DNA from: JBHPCZ01 sp042573625
GTDB lineage: Bacteria > Desulfobacterota > Desulfobacteria > Desulfobacterales > UBA11574
DNA: 45,691 nt
NCBI GenBank assembly: GCA_042573625.1
Contig: JBHPCZ010000012.1
Location: forward strand, 1-45,691
Direction of reading: 5' to 3'
Below are positions 1-8,590 of this stretch, in pieces (position 1 is the stretch's first letter; the number at the start of each line of letters is the position of its first letter). Made by a program: the position numbers and the translations under genes. The notes beneath the pieces are model-generated. The model had not been told where the DNA came from, searched no databases, and saw only the letters and a program-made list of their open reading frames with translations.

Positions 1-208
1 AATAAACGATAAATGACGGCGTGCTCAAAAATTGCTTTTTCGACAATCTCGCAATGTATCATAAGTTTTGACGAGCACGAAAATGTTATGATATTTGTAA
101 TGTATCCGCACTTTGTAGATGGCATCTCGCATCATGCAGTCTAACATCTGTAGCCAATGCTCAGACTCTAAAATATCCCAAAGATCAATATGCTGTCTTA
201 CCTTTCCC
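1..208. other. Upstream region without a recognised gene
   Basis: No family is recognised on either strand. The plus strand has a 43-codon open frame at 13-144 that starts directly after an in-frame stop and has no Shine-Dalgarno sequence. The minus strand has a frame of similar length. Both are probably chance. The promoter at 209-238 suggests the operon on the right begins here, so this stretch is most likely an intergenic spacer or a decayed gene end. Confidence 0.4.
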
Positions 209-238
209 TTGACACATAAGACCGAACTTTCCTATATT
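209..238 (+). promoter_or_regulatory. Sigma70-type promoter of the pqqD-kinase-GT operon
   Basis: TTGACA at 209-214 is followed after an 18-base spacer by TATATT at 233-238. The -35 box is perfect and the -10 box has one mismatch to TATAAT. Transcription would start near 245, leaving a leader of about 30 bases before the ATG at 276 with its AGGAG site. This would make the PqqD gene the first gene of the operon. Confidence 0.55.
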
Positions 239-275
239 TCTAACGATAATCGTATTTATATCACAGGAGAAAAAA

Positions 276-749
276 ATGACCTCTCTTATACGTTTTAAAA
301 TTAACACACCTGACGTCAGCTATGAAAGCTTTGATAATGAAGTTGTCATAATTGATTTTGAAACTGGCAACTACTATAGCTTGGACAAAGTCGGCACGGA
401 TATCTGGGGGTTCATCGAAGGCGGCGAAACTGTGACCGAAATCGTTGAAGGTATTACTCACAGGTATAAGGGTAGTCGCGGTCATATAGAAACGGCTGTG
501 AATCAGTTAATAGCCGAATTACAGAAGGAACGCCTCATTGTACCTGATGAAGTGAAGGAACCTGGAAATACCGAAGCATCCAATATACAATCCGAAACCC
601 ATCCGGAAACAGAAAAACTTAGGTTCGAAGCACCCACACTTCAAACATATACCGATATGCAGGAATTGCTTCTGCTGGACCCCATCCATGAAGTTGATGT
701 AACTGGTTGGCCTAATATAAAACAAAATTTCCCAAACAAGAAAGAATAA
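276..749 (+). CDS. PqqD-family protein with conserved-looking C-terminal tail
   Basis: The protein has 157 residues. Residues about 10-92 match the PqqD fold, the RiPP recognition element that binds leader peptides: a beta-rich start, then TGNYYSLDKVGTDIW at about 30-44 and a helical end. PqqD alone is about 90 residues, so residues 93-157 are extra. The tail first has an acidic, Pro/Glu-rich linker. It then has a segment at 117-146 reading F-x-A-P-x-L-x-x-Y-x-D-M, LLLLDPIHEVD and GWP. The first part resembles the YxxPxLxxxG motif that lasso leader peptides present to PqqD-like B1 proteins. A good AGGAG site precedes the ATG. It is the first gene of the operon, and the kinase gene follows within 16-37 bases. 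Whether the tail is a precursor, a kinase substrate or a docking arm is unknown. Confidence 0.8.
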   Translation: MTSLIRFKINTPDVSYESFDNEVVIIDFETGNYYSLDKVGTDIWGFIEGGETVTEIVEGITHRYKGSRGHIETAVNQLIAELQKERLIVPDEVKEPGNTEASNIQSETHPETEKLRFEAPTLQTYTDMQELLLLDPIHEVDVTGWPNIKQNFPNKKE

Positions 750-765
750 AAATGGTAATTGATCA

Positions 766-1845
766 GTGGGACAGGCCAGGCATTCGGTGAAGACAGATCT
801 CACCAAGCCAGCTGCTCTCTTTAAATCCATCAAGCGGACATTCGAAGAGGCTGAGGAGGCTTGTGGAGGCTGTATTGATAGATTTTACAAAATTGGCGGG
901 TATATTGTCCGGCTGCGTTTTTCCGGCCCTGCTCTAGTGGCTTTCATTAGCTCTGCTCTCCAGCACCTGACCTCGGCTCCGGTTAAAACACCCGAGCTCA
1001 CAGTGTGCTTATTTGATAGCGCCTCTACCGGCGTGAATATGCCACCCCCTCCATGGTCCCCTGAGGACTACTTGCCTCGTGGCGAAGTACACGGTTATAA
1101 AGATGAGCATATTCATACGATTTTTCAGCCGTGGTCCGGTGTCCTTAACATGATAGATATGAAGGCTGATTTGGCATTTTACTGGATTTCAGATGCCAGC
1201 CAAGTTCCATATTACGAAACCGGAGCGCCCCTGCAAACGATTCTACATATATGGATGCAGGACCATGGCCGACTTCTTGTCCATGCTGGCGCCGTGGGAA
1301 CGGCTGAGGGCGGTGTCTTGTTTGCGGGAAAAGGCGGCTCCGGCAAATCCACCATTGCTCTGGCTTGCCTCAATTCAGATTTATTCTATGCAGGTGATGA
1401 TTATATTCTGCTTGCCGACGACCCGATGCCTTTCGCTTATAGTCTTTACAATTCAGGCAAACTGGATTCCGGCCATATTCATAGTATTGCGCATTTGTCG
1501 TCGATAGCATGCAACTCTGAAAGGTCAGATGGAGAAAAGATCCTTATCTTTTTACAAGACCATTTTCCAGACAAAATCATAAGCGGCTTTCCGATTCGTG
1601 CGATTCTTTTGCCGTCCATCACTGGAACTGACAGGGTGACATTGACACCCACCTCACCGGCGATGGCTTTAAAAGCACTGGCGCCGAGTACGATTTTTCA
1701 GTTGCCGGAAGCTGGCCCAAAAACTTTTTATAAAATAGCCAAATTGGTTAAGCTGATTCCTTGTTACACTTTAGAGATGGGTCCTGATCTTTCCAAGGTG
1801 CCCAGCATGATTTTACGCTTGTCATCAGGAGACTGTATTTCCTAA
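766..1845 (+). CDS. HPr-kinase-like P-loop protein (HprK-related family)
   Basis: The protein has up to 359 residues. The C-terminal half carries HAGAV (about 173), a Walker A motif GKGGSGKST (188-196) and GDDYILL (210-216), the layout of HPr serine kinase C-terminal domains. Relatives next to PqqD genes include the lasso-cluster kinases that phosphorylate the peptide C-terminus; that role is inferred here, and the substrate is unknown. The N-terminal half has no recognised domain. The start is uncertain: GTG at 766, or GTG at 787, which overlaps the stop of a 12-codon frame (752-790) as GTGA and could be translationally coupled. It lies between the PqqD gene and a glycosyltransferase gene in the same operon. 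Confidence 0.75.
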   Translation: MGQARHSVKTDLTKPAALFKSIKRTFEEAEEACGGCIDRFYKIGGYIVRLRFSGPALVAFISSALQHLTSAPVKTPELTVCLFDSASTGVNMPPPPWSPEDYLPRGEVHGYKDEHIHTIFQPWSGVLNMIDMKADLAFYWISDASQVPYYETGAPLQTILHIWMQDHGRLLVHAGAVGTAEGGVLFAGKGGSGKSTIALACLNSDLFYAGDDYILLADDPMPFAYSLYNSGKLDSGHIHSIAHLSSIACNSERSDGEKILIFLQDHFPDKIISGFPIRAILLPSITGTDRVTLTPTSPAMALKALAPSTIFQLPEAGPKTFYKIAKLVKLIPCYTLEMGPDLSKVPSMILRLSSGDCIS

Positions 1846-1868
1846 TATTTTAACTAATCAACTATAAT

Positions 1869-3017
1869 ATGAAAGTTTTATTATGGACAGAGCTGTTTTG
1901 GCCGCACATTGGCGGCGTTGAGGTTTTATGCACTCAGTTAATGACCTCTTTGCTAAAGCGAGACTATGAGTTCGCCGTGGCGACTTCACATACTAGTTTT
2001 GACCTTCCCGATAAAGATGACTACAACGATATTCCAATTTATCGCTTTAATTTTAGGGGATCGCTTGAGGCCAGAGATTTAAAACAACTAACAGCAGCGC
2101 GACATAAAGTAGCCGAGCTTAAGAAAAGCTTCAAGCCGGATCTGATCCATATTAACACAAGCGGCCCTAGTATTTTATTTCACCTATTTACGCGCCACAC
2201 GCATTATGCTCCCACCTTGTTGACTGTGCATTGGTTGCAAGAAACCTCCTTCGTAGAGGAAATTAGGCAAGATACGCTGATGGGACGAGTACTTCGCTCA
2301 GCTAATTGGGTATCCGCGGTCTCTGCGGCGGCACTGGATTACGCACATAAGCTGGCGCCGAAAATTGCATCCCGATCATCCTTAATCCTTAACGGTCTTA
2401 TCATGCCTTCCGTTGAGGCTACGCCGCTGCCCTTCGATGCGCCTTGCTTGTTGTGTTTGGGCAGACTTGTAGAGGAAAAAGGATTTGATTTGGCTCTGAA
2501 TGCGTTCGCCTTACTCACTGACCGCTTCCCAACGGCGCGTATGATAATTGCTGGAGAGGGTCCGGCGAGGCCCACTTTGGAGCGGCTGGCAGGCAAATTG
2601 GGATTGCGGGATGTTATAGAATTTGTCGGTTGGGTCGAACCTGGAAAGGTACAGGATCTTATCAACACTTCTACAATGGTCCTCATGCCATCTCGTTGGC
2701 AGGAACCATTTGGTCTGGTAGCTCTTGAGGCGGCACAGATGGCCAGGCCGGTAGTGGCGACGCGTGTCGGGGGGTTGCCGGAAGTTGTTATGCATCAGCA
2801 GACAGGGTTGCTCGTAGATAAAGAAGACAGTGCAGCACTCACCAAGGCAATTGCGTTTCTACTCGATTACCCGGAAAAGGCAACACAAATGGGCAAAGCT
2901 GCGCAAAAACGAGCGCGAAAGATATTCGGTTGGGAACGCTTTGTAGATGCCTACGATGATTTATATCGGAAGCTTATCAATTCCAATCGCGAAATTGCGG
3001 GTAAGGCTGGATCGTAA
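1869..3017 (+). CDS. GT4-family glycosyltransferase
   Basis: The 382-residue protein has the GT-B layout. An N-terminal acceptor domain begins with a GGVEVL loop near residue 17. A C-terminal donor domain has GRLVEEKGFDLAL (about 200-212), the EPFGLVALEAAQ E-x7-E motif (about 278-289) and a GGLPEVV segment. Such enzymes transfer a sugar from a nucleotide-sugar donor with retention of configuration, here in the cytoplasm. The acceptor is not evident. The gene starts 23 bases after the kinase stop and has only a weak ribosome-binding site. Confidence 0.88.
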   Translation: MKVLLWTELFWPHIGGVEVLCTQLMTSLLKRDYEFAVATSHTSFDLPDKDDYNDIPIYRFNFRGSLEARDLKQLTAARHKVAELKKSFKPDLIHINTSGPSILFHLFTRHTHYAPTLLTVHWLQETSFVEEIRQDTLMGRVLRSANWVSAVSAAALDYAHKLAPKIASRSSLILNGLIMPSVEATPLPFDAPCLLCLGRLVEEKGFDLALNAFALLTDRFPTARMIIAGEGPARPTLERLAGKLGLRDVIEFVGWVEPGKVQDLINTSTMVLMPSRWQEPFGLVALEAAQMARPVVATRVGGLPEVVMHQQTGLLVDKEDSAALTKAIAFLLDYPEKATQMGKAAQKRARKIFGWERFVDAYDDLYRKLINSNREIAGKAGS

Positions 3018-3041
3018 TAATACAACAAAGATCGATGATAA

Positions 3042-3734
3042 ATGGATAACAAGTTTTTATTGAACGTAATTATTCCAGTCTATAACTGTGAGCGCTACCT
3101 TGCTGAAGCCATAGAAAGTGTGCTCAATCAGACATACGACTTGATTGAAGTGATTGTTGTGGATGATGGTTCCACTGATACCAGTGCCAATGTTGCCAAA
3201 CAATTCGTTCCTCCAGTCCGATACTACTATCAACCTAACAATGGCATTGCAGCAGCCCGTAACCGTGGTGTTGATTTAGCGCAAGGAGATTTCCTGGCAT
3301 TTCTTGATTCTGATGATGTTTGGACTCCGGACAAATTAAAGATACAGGTGGCGACGTTTGAGGACAACCCGAAGCTAGAAGCCGTATTTGGACATGTCCA
3401 GCAGTTTATTAGCCCGGAACTGGATGACAATATGAAAAAAAAGATTCGATGCCCATCAGATACAATGCCGGGTTTCTGTCCAGATGCAATGTTAATCAGA
3501 CGAAGCAGCTTTATGCGAGTAGGGCCATTTGACCCCCAATGGAAAGTCGGTCAATTTGAAGATTGGTATTCGAAGGCGATAGAAAAAGGGCTCAAATTTG
3601 TTATGTTGCCGGATCTCTTAGTAAAAAGGCGATTGCACCAAACCAATATGGGCATTCTTGAACGAGATTCACGAGCCGATTATTGCCGAATACTGAAGGC
3701 CGCTCTGGATAGGCGTCGTAATTTGCAAACTTAA
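3042..3734 (+). CDS. GT2-family glycosyltransferase
   Basis: The 230-residue GT-A glycosyltransferase starts with VIIPVYNCERYL, has the VVDDGSTD nucleotide-binding strand at about 40-47 and the DSDD metal-binding motif at about 89-92. It is close to single-domain length, with no transmembrane segments, so it is probably a soluble or peripheral sugar transferase. It follows the GT4 gene by 24 bases. Two different glycosyltransferases beside a PqqD protein, a kinase and an exporter point to a decorated, exported product, but the substrate cannot be read from sequence. Confidence 0.88.
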   Translation: MDNKFLLNVIIPVYNCERYLAEAIESVLNQTYDLIEVIVVDDGSTDTSANVAKQFVPPVRYYYQPNNGIAAARNRGVDLAQGDFLAFLDSDDVWTPDKLKIQVATFEDNPKLEAVFGHVQQFISPELDDNMKKKIRCPSDTMPGFCPDAMLIRRSSFMRVGPFDPQWKVGQFEDWYSKAIEKGLKFVMLPDLLVKRRLHQTNMGILERDSRADYCRILKAALDRRRNLQT

Positions 3735-3759
3735 ATAACAGGATGAACTGAAAAATAAT

Positions 3760-5511
3760 TTGGTAATATCAATAATGTTTAAAAAATCAGAACCCTTTGA
3801 CATGCATTCAAACAGCACTATCAATATACAAGCCTGGCAATATTATAGTCGACTGTTCAAAGGGTTTTCTCGATTACTTGTCATTTGCATTGCCGCCTCA
3901 ATCGGGCAGTCATTACTTCTCTTACCTATTCCCTTGTTTGTTCGTCATATCTTCGACCAGACAATTCCTTCCGGCGATTATTATTTCCTTGGGGTCGCCG
4001 GAGGAATCATCTTTTTATTATATTTTCTCAATGGGGGCGTGTCACTCTGGACCCGGCATGTATTTCTCAAAACAACCAAGGTCGCCATTCTGCGTTTTCG
4101 TTCTAAAATTTTGAGAAAGCTATACACTTTATCGAGGACGCATTACAGTGAGGTAGATCGCGAGAAACTGCATGCAAGTTTGGTTCAGGACACAGAGCGT
4201 CTTGATATTATGTCCAATGCGCTGGCCTCACAGTTTATCCCCTCCCTAATGATCAGTATTACACTTGCCGGCGTCTTATTATATCTTAGCTGGATTTTGT
4301 TCCTTGTTTCATTAAGCGCTGTACCGATATTTTTATTGGCAAGTAAATTTATTGGAAAGCGTGTTAAACGGCGAATTCATGATTTTCATCGTACTTTTGA
4401 AGTGTTCAGTAAAGGGGCGCTGTTTGTATTGCAGATGATGGATCTAACCAGGATTCAGTCTGCCGAAAAATTTGAGGTGAAACGGCAGGAAGAGAACTTC
4501 GAAGAATTGCGTGTCATCAGCGGGCAAATGGCCTGGCTGAGATCAGCCTATATTTTGGTTCAGACTACAATAGTTGCTGCAACCGGTGCGCTTGTTTTGA
4601 TTGTTGGCGGAATTGCCGTTGTAAAAGATGTTATCACTATAGGGAACCTTCTTTCGTTTTATGCTGCTGCGGTTCTGTTCAGGAACCAGCTCTATAAAAT
4701 ATCATACAGCATTCCTCAGATTTTCGAGGGAAATCAATCGTTGGCAACCTTGTATAATTTTATGCAGATACAGGATAGCAGGCCGTATTCCGGCAATAAA
4801 CGAATAGACTTCAAGGGAACAGTTACGCTGGAGAACGTATCTTTTCAATATAGAGACACGCGAATTTTATATCAGATCGACTTGACAGTTCATCCGAATC
4901 AAATGGTGGCACTTGTTGGCCCGAATGGCGCCGGAAAGAGTACGATTGTCAACCTTATTCTCGGGTTCTACCGCCCGCAGGAAGGCGGGCTTTTTGCAGA
5001 TGGTTGTCCATATGACGGGTTGGATGTTGTTCATTTTCGTCGACAAGTTGGGGTTGTGACACAAGATCCGATAATATTTCCCGGAACCGTTTTGGAAAAC
5101 ATTACTTATGGAAGTCCTGAAGCAGATACAGCCGAGGTCGTCAGGGCGGCAGAATTGGCGATTGCGCATGATTTCATTCTGAGGCTTCCTGAAGGGTACG
5201 ATACTTTTGTTGGAGAGAGAGGGATATTGCTTTCCGGTGGGCAACGCCAACGAATTGCTGTGGCCAGAGCATTGCTGCGCAGGCCACAATTATTAATCCT
5301 TGATGAACCGACCCATCATCTTGATAAAATAGGTGTCCTCGAATTAATGGGCAACCTGAAGAGGATAGAACAAGTTCCCTCTGTTCTCATTATCAGTCAT
5401 GATGTGGATATTTTGGATGAAGCTGATCAATTCTATTATTTAAAGGAAGGCCGTGTTGTCGACAACTGGCAGTATAACCAACAGGTCTTATATGAAAGCA
5501 AAAACAACTGA
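3760..5511 (+). CDS. ABC exporter (fused membrane and ATPase domains)
   Basis: The protein has about 580 residues. The N-terminal half has about six hydrophobic membrane segments (roughly 40-320), the type I exporter layout. The ATPase domain has Walker A GPNGAGKS (about 386-394), signature LSGGQRQR (about 490), Walker B LLILDEP (about 511) and the H-loop ISHD (about 545). There is no C39 peptidase domain at the N-terminus, so it would not cleave a leader itself. Two copies should form the working transporter. The start is unclear: TTG at 3760 or ATG at 3775. In this context it probably exports the product of the operon; a lipid or glycan flippase is the alternative. Confidence 0.9.
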   Translation: MVISIMFKKSEPFDMHSNSTINIQAWQYYSRLFKGFSRLLVICIAASIGQSLLLLPIPLFVRHIFDQTIPSGDYYFLGVAGGIIFLLYFLNGGVSLWTRHVFLKTTKVAILRFRSKILRKLYTLSRTHYSEVDREKLHASLVQDTERLDIMSNALASQFIPSLMISITLAGVLLYLSWILFLVSLSAVPIFLLASKFIGKRVKRRIHDFHRTFEVFSKGALFVLQMMDLTRIQSAEKFEVKRQEENFEELRVISGQMAWLRSAYILVQTTIVAATGALVLIVGGIAVVKDVITIGNLLSFYAAAVLFRNQLYKISYSIPQIFEGNQSLATLYNFMQIQDSRPYSGNKRIDFKGTVTLENVSFQYRDTRILYQIDLTVHPNQMVALVGPNGAGKSTIVNLILGFYRPQEGGLFADGCPYDGLDVVHFRRQVGVVTQDPIIFPGTVLENITYGSPEADTAEVVRAAELAIAHDFILRLPEGYDTFVGERGILLSGGQRQRIAVARALLRRPQLLILDEPTHHLDKIGVLELMGNLKRIEQVPSVLIISHDVDILDEADQFYYLKEGRVVDNWQYNQQVLYESKNN

Positions 5512-5544
5512 AGTATGAAACCGCATGAAGATAGAATAAGGTAA

Positions 5545-6708
5545 ATGGGACATAAAGGTGGCTGCTGGCCGAATCAATATCAGGAGTATCTTTTAAAAGC
5601 CTCACTTTTGAAAGGCAAAGAGGCCATTGACGCCTGGCATGCGTGGAAATCAAACGTTGATGTGGATCAACTGGATATGGGCTCGCATCGTCTACTTCCC
5701 CTTCTTTATCGCAATCTGCATACTGAGGGCGTTGAAGATCCTCTGATGGCGAAATTCAAAGGGGTCTATAGACATACCTGGTACAAGAACCAGATGTTGT
5801 TTCACAAAATGGCTGATGTTCTGGATGAATTCCATAATACCGGTATTCGGACAATGATATTGAAAGGAGCGGCATTAACCGTTCTCCACTATAGGGATTA
5901 TGGGCTCCGTCCTATGGCGGATTTCGACCTCCTCGTTTCTACGGAGCAGGCGCCGGCAGCTATTGGTTTGCTGACTAAATTGGGTTGGACACCAACGGAG
6001 AAACCATTAGAGGCAATAAACGAGGCGTATATTTCTGTAGCGCATGCTGCTGCGTTTGAAGATGTATCTGATCTTCAAATTGATCTTCACTGGCATACGT
6101 TTTCAGAATGCTGTTACCCAAACGCAGATGACGATTTCTGGAAGGATAAAGTAGAGGCCAATATTCATGGCGTGCAGACTCATGCTTTAAACCCGACGGA
6201 TCAACTGTTACACGTCTGTGTGCATGGAGCGCGGTGGAATCTTGTTTCTCCGCTTCGCTGGGTAGCCGATGCCATGATGATTATGAACACATCACTATCT
6301 GAGATCGATTGGAATCGACTCGTTACTCAGGCTCAAAAGCGTTATTGCATCTTGCCGTTAAAGGACACAATGGACTATTTGCGGGATTTATTGAATGCCC
6401 CTATCCCGTTATCAATTATGGAACGCATTGGAAATATACATATATCAAAAAATGCGGAGCGGATTGAATATTGGGCCAGAAACCATCTGGTCCGTCTTAT
6501 GGGCGGTTTGCCTGATTTTTTTGCCCGCTACCGACGTTACTCATGGATGGTTAGGACTGCAGGTTTGTCTAATCAACCCATTGGTTTTCTAAGATATCTA
6601 CAATATATCTGGGGGGCGGATCATCTCTGGCATGTACCTTTTTATGCGACCCTTAAAGGTTTTCGGAGGATTTGGGATACAGGGCGTTGGTATGTTAACA
6701 GAAAATAG
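5545..6708 (+). CDS. Nucleotidyltransferase-family protein (PF14907 type)
   Basis: The 387-residue protein matches the uncharacterised nucleotidyltransferase family often found in lasso-peptide and asparagine-synthase/PqqD clusters. Residues about 106-128 hold the active-site pattern: KGAAL, then RPMADFDLLV with the metal-binding pair D126 and D128. A known relative (PsmN of pseudomycoidin) acts on a phosphorylated lasso peptide and adds sugars, which fits a kinase and sugar enzymes in the same operon; transfer of that role here is inference. It is the last gene of the operon, starting 33 bases after the exporter gene. Confidence 0.75.
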   Translation: MGHKGGCWPNQYQEYLLKASLLKGKEAIDAWHAWKSNVDVDQLDMGSHRLLPLLYRNLHTEGVEDPLMAKFKGVYRHTWYKNQMLFHKMADVLDEFHNTGIRTMILKGAALTVLHYRDYGLRPMADFDLLVSTEQAPAAIGLLTKLGWTPTEKPLEAINEAYISVAHAAAFEDVSDLQIDLHWHTFSECCYPNADDDFWKDKVEANIHGVQTHALNPTDQLLHVCVHGARWNLVSPLRWVADAMMIMNTSLSEIDWNRLVTQAQKRYCILPLKDTMDYLRDLLNAPIPLSIMERIGNIHISKNAERIEYWARNHLVRLMGGLPDFFARYRRYSWMVRTAGLSNQPIGFLRYLQYIWGADHLWHVPFYATLKGFRRIWDTGRWYVNRK

Positions 6709-6866
6709 TTTGGAATAGTTGTAATATCAACAGACAGAACTGCCCAGCATAACATTGGTAACAACCAACCTACCATTCGGAGCTGTATTTTTGTATTGGA
6801 TAACTATGCCCTCTGGGCATGAATTCACTTTGACGTTTCAAATGAGAAATCCAGGTTAGACTTGCT

Positions 6867-7043
6867 ATGTCTATAAGAATGATTGCAAGTGAGCTTTATC
6901 AATTTATTCAAAAGGTGGAAAAGCTTGAGAAGAAGATCCAGGATGCACCTCTGGAAAAACAGGATGAGTTAAAGGATCAGCTACGGAAAGTCAGGGCTGA
7001 AAGGGATCGAATGCGCAGGGCGCTTGATGGTGAAAAAGGATAG
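6867..7043 (+). CDS. Small charged coiled-coil protein, unknown
   Basis: A 58-codon frame begins MSIRMIASELYQF and continues as a highly charged amphipathic helix rich in Lys, Glu and Arg, with heptad-like spacing of hydrophobic residues, ending RALDGEKG. The composition and codon use look coding. There is no strong Shine-Dalgarno sequence, and a second ATG four codons in is possible. No family is recognised. It lies between the first operon and the convergent trp genes, 20 bases before a solitary MITE end. Confidence 0.55.
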   Translation: MSIRMIASELYQFIQKVEKLEKKIQDAPLEKQDELKDQLRKVRAERDRMRRALDGEKG

Positions 7044-7062
7044 GCAGAAGAAACAGAGAAAA

Positions 7063-7076
7063 CTCCCCGATCCCTC
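7063..7076. repeat. Solitary end of the GAGGGGTCGGGGAG hairpin element
   Basis: CTCCCCGATCCCTC differs by one base from the right end of the two complete elements at 10386-10663 and 43443-43718. The neighbouring bases do not match the element interior, so it is either a remnant of a decayed third copy or a chance match. Confidence 0.4.
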
Positions 7077-7104
7077 AGATATTTAAGCTTCTTTGAAGGA
7101 GACA

Positions 7105-7803
7105 CTAAAAAATCTTCCTTCGTTCTTTATTATTCATTATTTTCTCATCGGTGAACTCGGAAATGGCGTCCATAAAGGCTTTCACTTTGCCCAGATCTTT
7201 TCGACCGGGAACCGATTCAACGGCCGAGCTGACATCAACGGCATCCGGAACACTTTCATTGACGGCTTGGGAGACATTCTCGGGAGACAGACCCCCGGCC
7301 AGGATTAAGGGAAATTTATCGGAAAAGCCGTATGCCTTTTCCCAATTCCATACCATTGCATTCCCGCCCGGAAGTTTCCCCTTTCCGCATTCCAACAGAA
7401 ACGCAGAGGCATCATAACGAGAAGCCTCATCGAGGGGTGGGTTCCTATCGATAAAGAGGGCCTTGATCACCAGGAGATTTTCTTTTCTAAGGCGGCTGAT
7501 CGTCTGTGGGGGTTCCTGACCGTGGAGCTGTACGGCTTTCAGATGGCAGCGCTCTACTTTCCTCATGATATAATTGAAAGATTCGTTGACAAAGACACCC
7601 ACGCTTTTTACATGCCGGGGAAGGGCCAGAGAAATGGATTTTGCCATCTCTTCGGTTAGATTTCTGGGGCTTTTTGGATAAAAAACACATCCGATGGCAT
7701 CGACACCGAGGTCAACGCATCCCAGCGCCTCCTCGACACGGGTCAGGCCGCAGATCTTGACTTGAGGGATAAATTTATTTTTGTTCATTATTCGGTTCAT
7801 CAT
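7105..7803 (-). CDS. trpF: Phosphoribosylanthranilate isomerase
   Basis: The 232-residue TIM-barrel enzyme has QVKICGLTR near the N-terminus with the catalytic Cys, then VDAIGCVFYPKSPR, VGVFVN, VQLHG, and the phosphate-binding LILAGGLSPENV and VDVSSAVE with the catalytic Asp. It converts N-(5-phosphoribosyl)anthranilate to CdRP, the third step of tryptophan synthesis. Its start overlaps the end of trpC by 14-29 bases depending on which of three nearby ATG codons is used (7803, 7800 or 7788), so the two are translationally coupled. It is the last gene of the operon; trpB and trpA do not follow. Confidence 0.95.
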   Translation of the reverse strand: MMNRIMNKNKFIPQVKICGLTRVEEALGCVDLGVDAIGCVFYPKSPRNLTEEMAKSISLALPRHVKSVGVFVNESFNYIMRKVERCHLKAVQLHGQEPPQTISRLRKENLLVIKALFIDRNPPLDEASRYDASAFLLECGKGKLPGGNAMVWNWEKAYGFSDKFPLILAGGLSPENVSQAVNESVPDAVDVSSAVESVPGRKDLGKVKAFMDAISEFTDEKIMNNKERRKIF

Positions 7804-8590
7804 TTCCCATCAGCGATTTTAGAAAACCCCTTGGGTTCTCCGATCGTACCAGGCTTTCACCGATCAGAAAGTTTATAATTCCGGCCTGCAGGTTCGTTTT
7901 AATATCTTTCCGACTGAGGATTCCGCTCGCCGCTACTGCGATCTGGTCAGGTTCAAAGTACGATGCCAGGCGGATGGCGGTATTGATATCGGTTTTAAAA
8001 GTGCGCAGATTCCGGTTGTTGATCCCGATCAGTCTGGCGCCTGCCCGTGTGGCATTCTCAAGATCTTCTTCTGAATGGACTTCCACCAGCGCATCCATTT
8101 TGAGTTCATTGCAAATGTCCAGATAGTCCCGAATCTGTTCGCGTGAGAGGATGCGGGCGATCAGCAAGACGGCATCGGCTTCCAGCACCGCAGATTCATA
8201 AATCTGGTAGGAAGAGATCAAGAAATCCTTTCGAAGAACGGGCAATGTTGTGGTTTTCCGCGCGCTGGTGAAGTCCTGGAAACTGCCTTGAAAATAGGCT
8301 TGATCCGTCAGAACCGAGAGGGCGGCGGCACCCCCCTGTTCATATTCAGAAGCCAGTGCCGCCGGGTCCAGACCCGGTCGAATAACGCCTTTAGACGGAG
8401 AGGCACGCTTGATTTCAGCGATGATATTCACTCCGAAAGGGCCGGGCGTTTTCAATTTCTTTAAGAAAGGACGCTGATTTCGTATTATAAGTGCTTGCTC
8501 GACAAGCTGTTTTTCAGGCAATCGTTTCTGTGCCGCAACAATCTCTTTTTTTTTATTTTCAACGATTTTGCTTAAAATATCTTTTGCCAT
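7775..8590 (-). CDS. trpC: Indole-3-glycerol-phosphate synthase
   Basis: The 271-residue enzyme has the family marks: IIAEIKRASPSKG with the catalytic Lys, VLTDQAYFQGS, VLRKDFL with the second catalytic Lys, DALVEVHSEEDL, LIGINNRNL and a C-terminal FLIGESLVRS. It closes the indole ring (CdRP to indoleglycerol phosphate). Its start codon overlaps the trpD stop by about one base, and its end overlaps trpF. It is monofunctional, with trpF as a separate gene. Confidence 0.96.
   Translation of the reverse strand: MAKDILSKIVENKKKEIVAAQKRLPEKQLVEQALIIRNQRPFLKKLKTPGPFGVNIIAEIKRASPSKGVIRPGLDPAALASEYEQGGAAALSVLTDQAYFQGSFQDFTSARKTTTLPVLRKDFLISSYQIYESAVLEADAVLLIARILSREQIRDYLDICNELKMDALVEVHSEEDLENATRAGARLIGINNRNLRTFKTDINTAIRLASYFEPDQIAVAASGILSRKDIKTNLQAGIINFLIGESLVRSENPRGFLKSLMGNDEPNNEQK

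Noticed and set aside
13..144. 43-codon plus-strand frame near the window start, considered as a precursor peptide
   Set aside because: It follows an in-frame stop, has no ribosome-binding site and no leader motif, and lies upstream of the operon promoter.
209..6708. Calling the first operon a lasso-peptide cluster
   Set aside because: The transglutaminase-type protease and asparagine-synthase cyclase are missing from the operon and no lasso precursor is visible; only accessory genes match.
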